From assembly GCA_963785245.1 (NCBI GenBank), contig CAWAUO010000011.1, forward strand, positions 1 through 64,000: 64,000 nucleotides of DNA, read 5' to 3'. The DNA is from JAHEEL01 sp963785245 (GTDB lineage Bacteria; Actinomycetota; Acidimicrobiia; Spongiisociales; UBA5794). This document shows, piece after piece, positions 24,625 through 31,975 of the stretch. How positions within the stretch are numbered: position 1 is the first letter of the stretch; every line of letters begins with the position of its first letter. A model generated the notes under the pieces. It was not told the origin of the DNA. It saw only the letters and a list, made by a program, of their open reading frames with translations, and made no database searches. The position numbers and the translations under genes are program-made.

Positions 24625-25317
24625 CTAGGACTCCACCGCGCCCGACTCCAGGGGCGTGATCAGGTCGGGGACATCGTTGGCGACACGATTCACGAGGGTC
24701 GACACCGCGTGCTCCGAGAGATCCGGCACCGGCAGGCGCGCCACGAGATCGTTGATCGCTTCCTTGTCGCGGTTGTCCGGATCCAGCCACGGGTCCCAGG
24801 CAGACTCCGCAAGGATGACCGGCATCCGGTCGTGGATCGGCGAGACGACGTCGGACGGCTCGCCGGTCACGATCGTGCAGGTGCGCACCTTCTCGCCGCT
24901 CTCGGGATCGTTCCACGAGGACCACAACCCGGCAAGCGCCAGCGGGCTCCGGTCGGTTGCGTAGAAGTAGTGAGGGAGCTTCCCTCGGTCCTTCGGCTCC
25001 CACTCGTAGAAGCCGTCGGCCGGGACGATGCATCGCCGGGCGGTGAACGAGTCGCGGAAGGCGGGCTTCACACCTGCGGTCTCGATCCGAGCGTTGATGA
25101 GCCGTGCGCCGATCTTGCGGTCTTTCGCCCAGAATGGGACGAGACCCCAATTGAAGGTGCCGAGTCGGCGCTCTCCGTCATGCTCGGCCACTGCATAGAC
25201 CCGCTTGGTCGGCGCAACGTTCCACGACTGGAGCAACTCGTCGGTCCGAATGACGTCGACCGAGAAGTAGGCGCCGTAGTTCTCAGCCTCTTGCGTCTGA
25301 ACGAATCGTCCGCACAT
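24625..25317 (-). CDS. SRAP-domain protein (HMCES/YedK), abasic-site crosslinking
   Basis: A 230-residue protein starting MCGRF, in which Cys2 is exposed after Met removal and forms the thiazolidine crosslink with abasic sites in single-stranded DNA in this family. It also shows WNVAPTKRVYAV, the NARIETA motif (conserved Asn/Arg/Glu), CIVPADGFYEW and a near-C-terminal IHDRMPVIL with the conserved His. It protects stalled forks. It stands alone, divergent from the ABC exporter genes. Confidence 0.95.
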   Translation of the reverse strand: MCGRFVQTQEAENYGAYFSVDVIRTDELLQSWNVAPTKRVYAVAEHDGERRLGTFNWGLVPFWAKDRKIGARLINARIETAGVKPAFRDSFTARRCIVPADGFYEWEPKDRGKLPHYFYATDRSPLALAGLWSSWNDPESGEKVRTCTIVTGEPSDVVSPIHDRMPVILAESAWDPWLDPDNRDKEAINDLVARLPVPDLSEHAVSTLVNRVANDVPDLITPLESGAVES

Positions 25318-25403
25318 GCGGCGATCCTACGCGACCGAAGCGTGTTGTCTCAATGGTTTCGATCTGGCCTGGTATTGCTTCAGGTTCGGTAGCTTGACAA
25401 CCG

Positions 25404-26336
25404 ATGACAAACCGGATGGATTTCGCAATTCGCTTTGGCGCGGTCTCAAAGACCTTCGGCTCGATTCGCGCGGTCGAGTCACTCACCTTCCATGCACCGG
25501 CCGGTGCGGTGACGGTGTTGCTCGGCCCGAACGGTGCCGGAAAAACCACCACGGTGCGCCTGACCACAGGCGCGCTGGTCGCCGACCGCGGCGACATCGA
25601 AGTCCTGGGACTTCACCCCAAAGTGGACGGCGATGAGATTCGGCGCCGCGTCGGCGTCGTCCCGCCGAAGCCGGCGTTCTACGACCAGCTGACGGGATGG
25701 GACAACCTCCGATTCGCCGCCCGCATCTTCGGGTCCAACAAGGTCGATGCCTTCGCTGCAGCCGAGCGGTTCTCGATCGAGGACGCCTTGCTTCAGGAAG
25801 TCGGCGGTTTCTCGACCGGCATGCGCACCCGATTGGCGCTCGCCAGGGCCGTCATCCACGATCCTGAGGTTCTCTTGCTCGACGAACCCACCGCGGGACT
25901 CGACCCCGAGTCGTCGCGCAGCGTCCTCGCGTTGATCCGAGAACTCGCGGGACGGGGAAGGACGATCGTGCTGTGCACGCATCTTCTCCACGAGGCCGAG
26001 GGGATCGCCGATCAGGTAGTACTGATGAATCGGGGCCACGCGCAGGCCGCCGGCGCTCCCGCAGAACTGGCGAGCCGGTACCTCGCCGAGCCGGTCGTGA
26101 TCCTCGACGCCGAGAACCGCAACGCGCTGGCGGCGCTCGACCATGCCGACGGCGTCCTCTCGGTATCGCGCAACGGCGCGGTTCAGGTGACCCTCGACGA
26201 CCTCAAACGCCTCCCGGACCTCGTGACGAGCCTTGTCCAAGATGGAGCCCGCCTCACGCGGGTTGAGCCGGTCGGGACAACCCTCGAGGAGTTGTACTTC
26301 GAGATGCAGCGCACGCACCGAGGAGAGACATCGTGA
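25404..26336 (+). CDS. ABC transporter ATP-binding protein (ABC-2 type exporter)
   Basis: A 310-residue ATPase: Walker A GPNGAGKTT near residue 42, a Q-loop region, an ABC signature reading FSTGMRTRLALARA (a divergent LSGGQ), Walker B VLLLDEPTAGLDPE and the H-loop LCTHLLHEAE. A C-terminal domain of about 90 residues follows, as in DrrA/CcmA-like exporters. GTGA overlap with the next gene, its permease. ATG 25404 or 25416 could be the start. Substrate unknown; its twin system lies just downstream in opposite orientation. Confidence 0.93.
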   Translation: MTNRMDFAIRFGAVSKTFGSIRAVESLTFHAPAGAVTVLLGPNGAGKTTTVRLTTGALVADRGDIEVLGLHPKVDGDEIRRRVGVVPPKPAFYDQLTGWDNLRFAARIFGSNKVDAFAAAERFSIEDALLQEVGGFSTGMRTRLALARAVIHDPEVLLLDEPTAGLDPESSRSVLALIRELAGRGRTIVLCTHLLHEAEGIADQVVLMNRGHAQAAGAPAELASRYLAEPVVILDAENRNALAALDHADGVLSVSRNGAVQVTLDDLKRLPDLVTSLVQDGARLTRVEPVGTTLEELYFEMQRTHRGETS

Positions 26337-27157
26337 GGTGGTCCAACGTCAGCGCCATTGCGGGTGTCGATCTTCGCCGCCTCTTCAAGAGCAAGGACTA
26401 TTGGATCCCACTGACGATTCTCGCGCTCCTCTTCTTCGCGATCATCCCAATGGTTGCTCTCGCCACGCTCGGGAGACTTGGAGCCACACCGTTCGCAGGT
26501 GAGATCGCCAACATCGTAGGGAACCTTCCCGATTCCATTGTCGATTCTGCCCGGGGCGAAAGCCCATCCGAAAGAGCCTCCTACATTGTTGCGGTGTACA
26601 TGCTTGCGCCGGTCGCCATCATTGTTCCACTCACGATCTCCGCTGCGGTGGCCTCAAACACGATCGTCGGGGAACGTGAACGCGGCACGGGAGAGTTCCT
26701 GGCCAACAGCCCTCTCACCACCCAGGAGATCTACTTCGGGAAACTGCTCGCGAGCCTCGTCCCCGGTTACCTCGCCACCGTCGTGGGCTTCTCGCTCTAT
26801 GCGCTCATCGTGAACCTGACCGTCGGTCCGGACATGGGAGGGTGGTTCTTCCCGACCCCAGGCTGGTTCCTCCTCATACTCTGGATCATTCCGCCGTTCG
26901 TCGCGATATCGACCGCGATCGTGGTACGGATGTCGGCTCGGATGCGTACCGCCGCAGCCGCTCAGCAATCATCGAGTCTCGTGACGCTCCCGGTAATCCT
27001 GCTGTCCTACGTCGTGGCGGCATGGATCGTCGCAACTCCTCGCTGGCCAGCCTTTCTGATCGGAGCGATCGCGTGGGTCCTGGCGGTTCTTCTGGCAGTC
27101 CGCGGGGCGAACAACCTGCACCGAGAACGTCTTCTCGGCGTCGCTTCGGAAACCTGA
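26333..27157 (+). CDS. ABC-2 type permease
   Basis: A 274-residue membrane protein with about six spans. An N-terminal cytoplasmic stretch is followed by a first span (WIPLTILALLFFAIIPMVAL) and a large loop with GERERGTGEFLANSPLTTQEIYFGK, the coupling-helix region typical of ABC-2 permeases. It starts at GTG overlapping the ATPase stop, so the two form one exporter. It ends 4 bases from the convergent second exporter. Confidence 0.88.
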   Translation: MRWSNVSAIAGVDLRRLFKSKDYWIPLTILALLFFAIIPMVALATLGRLGATPFAGEIANIVGNLPDSIVDSARGESPSERASYIVAVYMLAPVAIIVPLTISAAVASNTIVGERERGTGEFLANSPLTTQEIYFGKLLASLVPGYLATVVGFSLYALIVNLTVGPDMGGWFFPTPGWFLLILWIIPPFVAISTAIVVRMSARMRTAAAAQQSSSLVTLPVILLSYVVAAWIVATPRWPAFLIGAIAWVLAVLLAVRGANNLHRERLLGVASET

Positions 27158-27161
27158 GCCG

Positions 27162-27989
27162 TCAGCCGGAGGCGTGCTCGGTTCGGTTGCGGCTCCGCCG
27201 CCCGCCGCCACCACCACCAGGCTCCCACCGGAACCACCGGATCGCGAGCACTATCGCGACGATGCCCCACAGCGCCAGATAGGCGAGATCCGTCCACTCA
27301 AATGGCGGCCGGGTTGCCTCCGGTGTGAATGCCGCCACGAACGGTGCCGCGAAGTGACTCAGCGGGAAGAAGTCGGAGACCGCCGTCAGCCAACTGGGAG
27401 CGTCCTCGCCGGGGATGATGAACACGCCGGACACGAACGCCAGCGGCAGGAGGGTGGCGTTGGCGATCGCCGTCGCTGCCTGTCCGGTCGGAGCGAGCGC
27501 GGCGACGAGCAGTCCGAGGGCCGCGAAGGTGGCCACCCCAACGAAGAACGTCACGATGAGGATCGGGACCGTCTCGACATACAATTGCAGCCCGAAGAAG
27601 AGGATCCCGGCGTCGATCATGATCAGCGTGCCGATGAGGGCAATCAGGATCGAGGAGAGGATCTTGCCACCGAAGAAGATCCACGGTGGCAGCGGCGTCC
27701 CGCGGACCCGTTTGAGAATCCCCTCGTCGCGTTGATACGCGGTCGTGATCGAGATGTTCGTGTACGTGGCGGACACCGCGGAGAAGACCGCAAGCGACGG
27801 TGCGTAGAACTGCGCGGTGGTGATGCCGAGGTAGTCGATCGTCTCGTTGCCGAAGGCGAGCGAGAACACCACGAAGATCAGCAACGGGAAGAAGATCGTG
27901 AAGAACGCCGAGATGGGTGTGCGCCAGAAGATTCGCCACTCGTATCGGGCCTGGTGCCACAGCAGCGAGAGCGATGAGGGGCGCTTCAT
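27162..27989 (-). CDS. ABC-2 type permease
   Basis: A 275-residue membrane protein with six spans and the YQRDEGILKRVRGTPLPPW coupling segment characteristic of ABC-2 (DrrB/YhfQ-like) permeases. The C-terminus is Gly/Arg-rich (EPGGGGGGRRSRNR). The ATG at 27989 overlaps the stop of the ATPase gene (ATGA), giving a two-gene exporter. The longer in-frame start near 28085 lies inside the ATPase gene and is not supported. Confidence 0.9.
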   Translation of the reverse strand: MKRPSSLSLLWHQARYEWRIFWRTPISAFFTIFFPLLIFVVFSLAFGNETIDYLGITTAQFYAPSLAVFSAVSATYTNISITTAYQRDEGILKRVRGTPLPPWIFFGGKILSSILIALIGTLIMIDAGILFFGLQLYVETVPILIVTFFVGVATFAALGLLVAALAPTGQAATAIANATLLPLAFVSGVFIIPGEDAPSWLTAVSDFFPLSHFAAPFVAAFTPEATRPPFEWTDLAYLALWGIVAIVLAIRWFRWEPGGGGGGRRSRNRTEHASG

Positions 27990-28882
27990 GCGTCTTCCCC
28001 ATCGGTCAGTTCGAGGTAGATGTCTTCGAGCGATGGTCGGCTGACCGACAGGCCATCGAGAACCGTCCCTTGCTCGACAGCCCATCCCGTGAGTGTGTGG
28101 AGGAGAGAGGTCGGATCGTCGGTGTGGTACTCGACCGTCGGCCCGTCGATGGAGCCTGGCGGGACGGGAAGGGCGCCGACTTCCCGGTCGACCAGCGAGA
28201 ACCGGACCTCGGTGAGGGCCGCCGCCCGCCCGCCGAGGGTGTCGGGCGTGCCCTCAGCAACGATTAGCCCATGATCGATCACCGCGACCCGATCGGCCAG
28301 GTTCTGGGCCTCGTCCATGTAGTGCGTGGTCAGCAGGATCGTCTTGCCGAGGTCGGTGAGGTTCCCGATCATCTCCCAGGCGTGGCGGCGGGCCGACGGA
28401 TCGAATCCGGTGGTCGGCTCGTCGAGAAAGATGAGGTCCGGATCGCCGACGATGCCGAGGGCAACCTCGAGCCGGCGCTTCTGCCCACCGGAGAGGGTCT
28501 TGACGCGGGCGTCCGCCTTCTCGCCAAGGCCCACGATGTCGATGAGTTCGTCGGTGACGAGGCGCTTCGGATAGACCCGTCCGTAGGTGTCGATCGCCTC
28601 TCTGACGGACAGTTCCCGTTCGACCGATGACTCCTGGAGGACGATCCCGATGCGTTCCTTGAACTCGCGCTTGTTGCCCGCTGGGTCGGAGCCGAGCACG
28701 ACCGCTTCGCCGGATGTCCGGTTCCGGTAGCCCTCGAGGATCTCGACAATCGTGGTCTTGCCCGCGCCGTTCGGACCGAGCAGCGCGAACACCTCGCCCT
28801 CGTCGATGGTGAAGTCGACGCCGCGCACGGCTGCGATGTCGTCGTAATTCTTGGTGAGATGCTCGACCGATACGACCGCCAA
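27986..28882 (-). CDS. ABC transporter ATP-binding protein (DrrA-like exporter)
   Basis: A 298-residue ATPase: Walker A LGPNGAGKTT, signature LSGGQKRRLEVALG, Walker B LIFLDEPTTGFDPSARR, H-loop LLTTHYMDEAQ and a C-terminal extension ending in LEDIYLELTDGED, as in DrrA-type drug exporters. The TTG at 28882 is preferred over the upstream in-frame ATG because GGAGG lies 5 bases before it and the conserved domain begins there. Divergent from the META lipoprotein gene. Confidence 0.93.
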   Translation of the reverse strand: MAVVSVEHLTKNYDDIAAVRGVDFTIDEGEVFALLGPNGAGKTTIVEILEGYRNRTSGEAVVLGSDPAGNKREFKERIGIVLQESSVERELSVREAIDTYGRVYPKRLVTDELIDIVGLGEKADARVKTLSGGQKRRLEVALGIVGDPDLIFLDEPTTGFDPSARRHAWEMIGNLTDLGKTILLTTHYMDEAQNLADRVAVIDHGLIVAEGTPDTLGGRAAALTEVRFSLVDREVGALPVPPGSIDGPTVEYHTDDPTSLLHTLTGWAVEQGTVLDGLSVSRPSLEDIYLELTDGEDA

Positions 28883-28986
28883 CGTGGCCTCCGTGGTTCT
28901 TCTCGAACTCTTGCACAAACGGGACGGCTGTGCGATACGAAGGATGACCGGGGAACCCCGGCGCCGTGAGGTAGCGTCTCATCATC

Positions 28987-29757
28987 ATGATCAAACGACT
29001 CACCCTTCTTGCATTGTCCGTTGCGCTGCTCGGTGCGGCGTGCAGCTCATCAGGAGATGACATGCCGACCGACTACGCCTGGCAACTGAACGAGATGGCC
29101 GGCGCCGACGGCACGATGGTCGCTCCGATCACCGTCCCCACACTTGTGTTCGAGGACGACGCCGTCGCCGGGAACGCCTCGTGCAACCAGTACTTCGGTA
29201 CGTACGAGATCGATGGATCGTCGATCAGCTTCGGACAGCTCGCGTCAACCGAGATGTTCTGCGGCGAACCCGGCGTCATGGACCAGGAGATGGCCTACCT
29301 CGCGGCGCTCGCCACGGTCGACACCTGGTCGATGGACGGCGAGACGCTGACCCTGTCGGCCGGGGATTCGACGCTGCTGGTGTTCGCTGCGATCTCACAG
29401 GAACTCGCCGGGTCGTCGTGGGATCTGCTCGCCTACAACAACGGCACGGGTGGCTTCGAGTCCGCCGTGATCGACGTGCCGGTGACGGCCCTCTTCGCAG
29501 AGGATGGCGCTCTGACCGGTTCCGCTGGCTGCAACACCTACACCACCACGTGGGAAGTCGATGACGACAAGCTTGAGATCGGCCCGGTCGCTTCGACCCT
29601 GATGGCATGCGCCGACGAAGCGGTGAGCCAGCAGGAGTTCCGGTACCTCGAGTTGCTGGGCCTCGCCGACACCTACCGGATCGACGCTGCCAACCTCGAG
29701 ATCTTCGATGCCGAGGGCATGCGGATCCTTCAGTACCTGCGATCCGTAACGCCGTAG
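28987..29757 (+). CDS. META-domain (HslJ-like) lipoprotein with two META units
   Basis: A 256-residue secreted lipoprotein. It has the signal peptide KRLTLLALSVALLGAAC with lipobox LGAAC (Cys19), then two META/HslJ-like domains (about residues 28-130 and 135-250). Each carries the fold's hallmark GNASCNQYFGTYEID or GSAGCNTYTTTWEVD and the later CGEPGVMDQE or CADEAVSQQE segments. In each, the Cys pair may form a disulfide. META domains occur in heat-shock and surface lipoproteins; function here is unknown. Confidence 0.88.
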   Translation: MIKRLTLLALSVALLGAACSSSGDDMPTDYAWQLNEMAGADGTMVAPITVPTLVFEDDAVAGNASCNQYFGTYEIDGSSISFGQLASTEMFCGEPGVMDQEMAYLAALATVDTWSMDGETLTLSAGDSTLLVFAAISQELAGSSWDLLAYNNGTGGFESAVIDVPVTALFAEDGALTGSAGCNTYTTTWEVDDDKLEIGPVASTLMACADEAVSQQEFRYLELLGLADTYRIDAANLEIFDAEGMRILQYLRSVTP

Positions 29758-29813
29758 TCGGGCCCATTCGTAGATCGGACCTCTTAACGGGCCAACGCCC
29801 GACGCAGACAATC

Positions 29814-29830
29814 ACATGTGCGCCACATGT
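29814..29830. promoter_or_regulatory. Operator-like palindrome of the VapBC-type locus
   Basis: ACATGTG-CGC-CACATGT is a perfect 7-bp inverted repeat with a 3-base centre ending 14 bases before the antitoxin ATG. Its position and symmetry fit the autoregulatory operator of ribbon-helix-helix antitoxins. Confidence 0.65.
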
Positions 29831-29844
29831 TCTCGTGTTGAGTC

Positions 29845-30087
29845 ATGGTGATGATTCAGATACGCAATGTCCCGCCGGATCTGCATGCGTTGCTCACGGA
29901 TCGGGCCAAGGCGAGTGGGATGAACCTCTCGGACTTCCTCAAGGCACAACTCGAACGAATCGCAGCGGTCCCAACCAACGCCGAGATCTTCGCCCAGGTT
30001 GAGGCCGACGCGCAGGCCGGCCTTCTTCCCAGAATCAGTAGCGAGGAGATCGTCGCCGGGATCAGAGAGGACAGAGACTCCCACTGA
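29845..30087 (+). CDS. vapB: Antitoxin, ribbon-helix-helix (FitA/VapB-like)
   Basis: An 80-residue protein whose N-terminus IQIRNVPPDLHALLTDRAK is the FitA/Arc-type ribbon-helix-helix DNA-binding motif. The C-terminal part (ISSEEIVAGIREDRD) is the likely toxin-neutralising tail. The TGATG overlap with the PIN toxin gene and the palindrome just upstream fit a self-repressing toxin-antitoxin operon. Confidence 0.9.
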   Translation: MVMIQIRNVPPDLHALLTDRAKASGMNLSDFLKAQLERIAAVPTNAEIFAQVEADAQAGLLPRISSEEIVAGIREDRDSH

Positions 30088-30467
30088 TGCTGGTCGTGGA
30101 TGCGTCGATCGTTGTCGACGCCCTCACCAACTCCGATGACCGGGGTGCCGGGATTCGCTCCATGCTGGAGAAGGCCGACCTCCTGGCTCCGTGCCTCATC
30201 GCTCTCGAGGTGACTCAGGGACTGCGCCGGATCGCCCTCTTGGGTGGCGGCGACACAACCTCGATGCTGCAACGGTTCCGGCTTCTGACAATCAATCGGT
30301 TCGAGCACCTGCCGCTGGTGCCCCGCCTCTGGGAACTGCGCGACAACCTCACCGCCTACGACGCGGCGTATGTCGCCCTTGCGGAGGCGACAGGCGCTCC
30401 CCTCGTCACGGCGGATCAGAAGCTTGCAGCGGCGCCGGCGCATCGGGCAGAGGTCATCCTCGTCTGA
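30087..30467 (+). CDS. vapC: VapC-like PIN-domain ribonuclease toxin
   Basis: A 126-residue PIN domain with the acidic Mg-binding residues in place: LVVDASIVVDAL (Asp5), LIALEVTQGLRR (Glu) and TAYDAAYVALAE (Asp), with VTADQKL at the end. VapC toxins cut tRNA or rRNA and are held inactive by the partner antitoxin. It lies directly after the antitoxin and ends next to the convergent exonuclease gene. Confidence 0.92.
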   Translation: MLVVDASIVVDALTNSDDRGAGIRSMLEKADLLAPCLIALEVTQGLRRIALLGGGDTTSMLQRFRLLTINRFEHLPLVPRLWELRDNLTAYDAAYVALAEATGAPLVTADQKLAAAPAHRAEVILV

Positions 30468-31337
30468 TCAGTCGGTCCAACGGGTAGGCCGTTCCTTGAG
30501 TCGGCCGAAACCAAGCTCGTCACAGAATGCCTCGTAGCGGTCGCGCGGGACGCCCTTCCACTCGAGGTCGGAGAGCGAGTCGGGGATCGGGACGTCGGTC
30601 CGGAGTTGAGCCAGGTAGCGGTAGAGCAGGGCGTCACCGATGCGGTCCCGCAGGGTCGCAGCAAGCTTCGTGGCGCCGCGGACCTTCACATCCCAGAGTG
30701 CCTCGTCAAGGGGGATGCCTTCGAGATGCCCATAGCGGGCGAGGATGGTGCCGCTCGACTTCGCTCCCCAGCCGGGGAGGCCGGGCAGTCCGTCCGCCGC
30801 GTCGCCGACCAGCGCGAGCCAGTCGGGGATCGATGCCGGCTCAACGCCGAACTTCTCGACGACCGCTGCCCGGTCGATGAACGTGCCCCCGCGTCGCTCG
30901 TATCCAACGATCCGAGGCTCGTCGTAGATCTGGCAGAGATCCTTGTCAGGAGACATCACCACGACCTGGTCGACATCGTCCACCCACCGGCGCGCACCGG
31001 TGGCGAGTCCGTCGTCGGCCTCGTAGTCGTACATCGACCACACGGTCACTCCGATCGCCTTCATGGCCCGCTCGGCCAGAGGGAACTGATCCAGAAGTTC
31101 CTGCTCGATGCCCTCGCCGGTCTTGTACGCCGGGAACACGACGTTGCGGAACGATTCGACGACCGAGTCGAACGACGCGGCGATGTGCGTCACCTCGGGC
31201 TCGGCCAACAACGCGAGCGTCGAGGCGAGGATGCCGTAGGTGGCGCCGACCTCCCGCCCGTCGGGAGCGGTACGCGACGGGATCCCGAAGTGGGCTCGGA
31301 ATAGTTCGTAGGTGCCGTCGATGAGGTAGAGCTTCAT
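30468..31337 (-). CDS. Stand-alone 5'-3' exonuclease (flap endonuclease-like)
   Basis: A 289-residue protein homologous to the 5' nuclease domain of DNA polymerase I. Asp residues occur in KLYLIDGTYELFR, HIAASFDS, YEADDGLATGA and VVMSPDKDLCQ, followed by the helix-3-turn-helix GDAADGLPGLPGWGAKSS. No polymerase domain is attached. It is expected to remove RNA primers or flaps, or act in repair. The N-terminal Asp and all later acidic positions appear conserved, so it is probably active. Confidence 0.93.
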   Translation of the reverse strand: MKLYLIDGTYELFRAHFGIPSRTAPDGREVGATYGILASTLALLAEPEVTHIAASFDSVVESFRNVVFPAYKTGEGIEQELLDQFPLAERAMKAIGVTVWSMYDYEADDGLATGARRWVDDVDQVVVMSPDKDLCQIYDEPRIVGYERRGGTFIDRAAVVEKFGVEPASIPDWLALVGDAADGLPGLPGWGAKSSGTILARYGHLEGIPLDEALWDVKVRGATKLAATLRDRIGDALLYRYLAQLRTDVPIPDSLSDLEWKGVPRDRYEAFCDELGFGRLKERPTRWTD

Positions 31338-31423
31338 GATTCGACCCTACCGCGCGCGGGCAGACGCGTCACACCGTAAAGGCGTCGGACCCGAAGCCAC
31401 GACGGCGGGTATCCTGCGCCTAC

Positions 31424-31496
31424 GGGCCTGTAGCTCCAATGGCAGAGCAGCGGACTTTTAATCCGAAGCGTGTGGGTTCGAGTCCCACCGGGCCCA
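31424..31496 (+). tRNA. trnK: tRNA-Lys (UUU anticodon)
   Basis: A 73-base cloverleaf: acceptor GGGCCTG pairs with CGGGCCC (one U-G pair), D-arm GCTC/GAGC, anticodon loop CTTTTAA reading TTT, T-arm GTGGG/CCCAC with TTCGAGT, discriminator A. The CCA tail is not encoded. It is followed immediately by a tandem array that repeats its own 3' half. Confidence 0.95.
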
Positions 31497-31862
31497 CGAA
31501 CGACTTCGCGAACGTCCGTCGAGACCTCCCCGGCCTCGACGTCGTGCCACATGGGGTTTCCCCTTCTGCCACACGGCGCTCTCCCCAACGCTGTGGCTTG
31601 GCAATGGTCCGGGCATCGCTTCGGCAGTCGTTGAAGGTTCGAGTCCCACCGGGCCCACGAACGACATCGCGAACGTCCGTCGAGACCTCCCCGGCCTCGA
31701 CGTCGTGCCACATGGGGTTTCCCCTTCTGCCACACGGCGCTCTCCCCAACGCTGTGGCTTGGCAATGGTCCGGGCATCGCTTCGGCAGTCGTTGAAGGTT
31801 CGAGTCCCACCGGGCCCACGAACGACATCGCGACCGTCCGTCGAGACCCCCCGGCCTCGACG
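31475..31862 (+). repeat. 161-bp tandem repeat carrying the tRNA-Lys 3' end
   Basis: Three copies start at 31475, 31636 and 31797 (period 161). Each begins with the T-loop and acceptor half of the tRNA (GGTTCGAGTCCCACCGGG plus CCCACGAACGAC). The first two units are nearly identical, differing for example at cgacTtcg versus cgacAtcg; the third is cut off near 31862. Between the tRNA pieces are GTCGAGACC...GGCCTCGAC and a short hairpin ATGGGGTTTCCCC. No protein is encoded. Confidence 0.92.
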
Positions 31863-31892
31863 CCACGGCCCCCCGGGGGCACCACGCAGCCA

Positions 31893-31920
31893 GGAAGCCC
31901 CCGCTGCTGCGGGGGCTTCC
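31893..31920. terminator. Strong hairpin terminator
   Basis: A perfect 12-bp stem GGAAGCCCCCGC / GCGGGGGCTTCC with loop TGCT. It ends the tRNA-Lys/repeat transcript and can also terminate the convergent nucleotidase gene, whose stop lies 56 bases further on. The rest of 31863-31975 shows no gene. Confidence 0.85.
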
Positions 31921-31975
31921 TGCTACTCGTCAGGGAATCTCTGATCCCTGTGTTCGATTGTGTCTACGGCTGTGT

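Noticed and set aside
31475..31862. Possible CRISPR array
   Set aside because: The repeat unit is 161 bases with no unique spacers, and no cas gene is in the window.
31334..31885. Minus-strand frame with repeated GPGGTRTHT and GLEPSTTAEAMPG-like peptides
   Set aside because: It is translation of tRNA-Lys and the 161-bp repeat; peptides of this kind are a familiar spurious product of tRNA genes.
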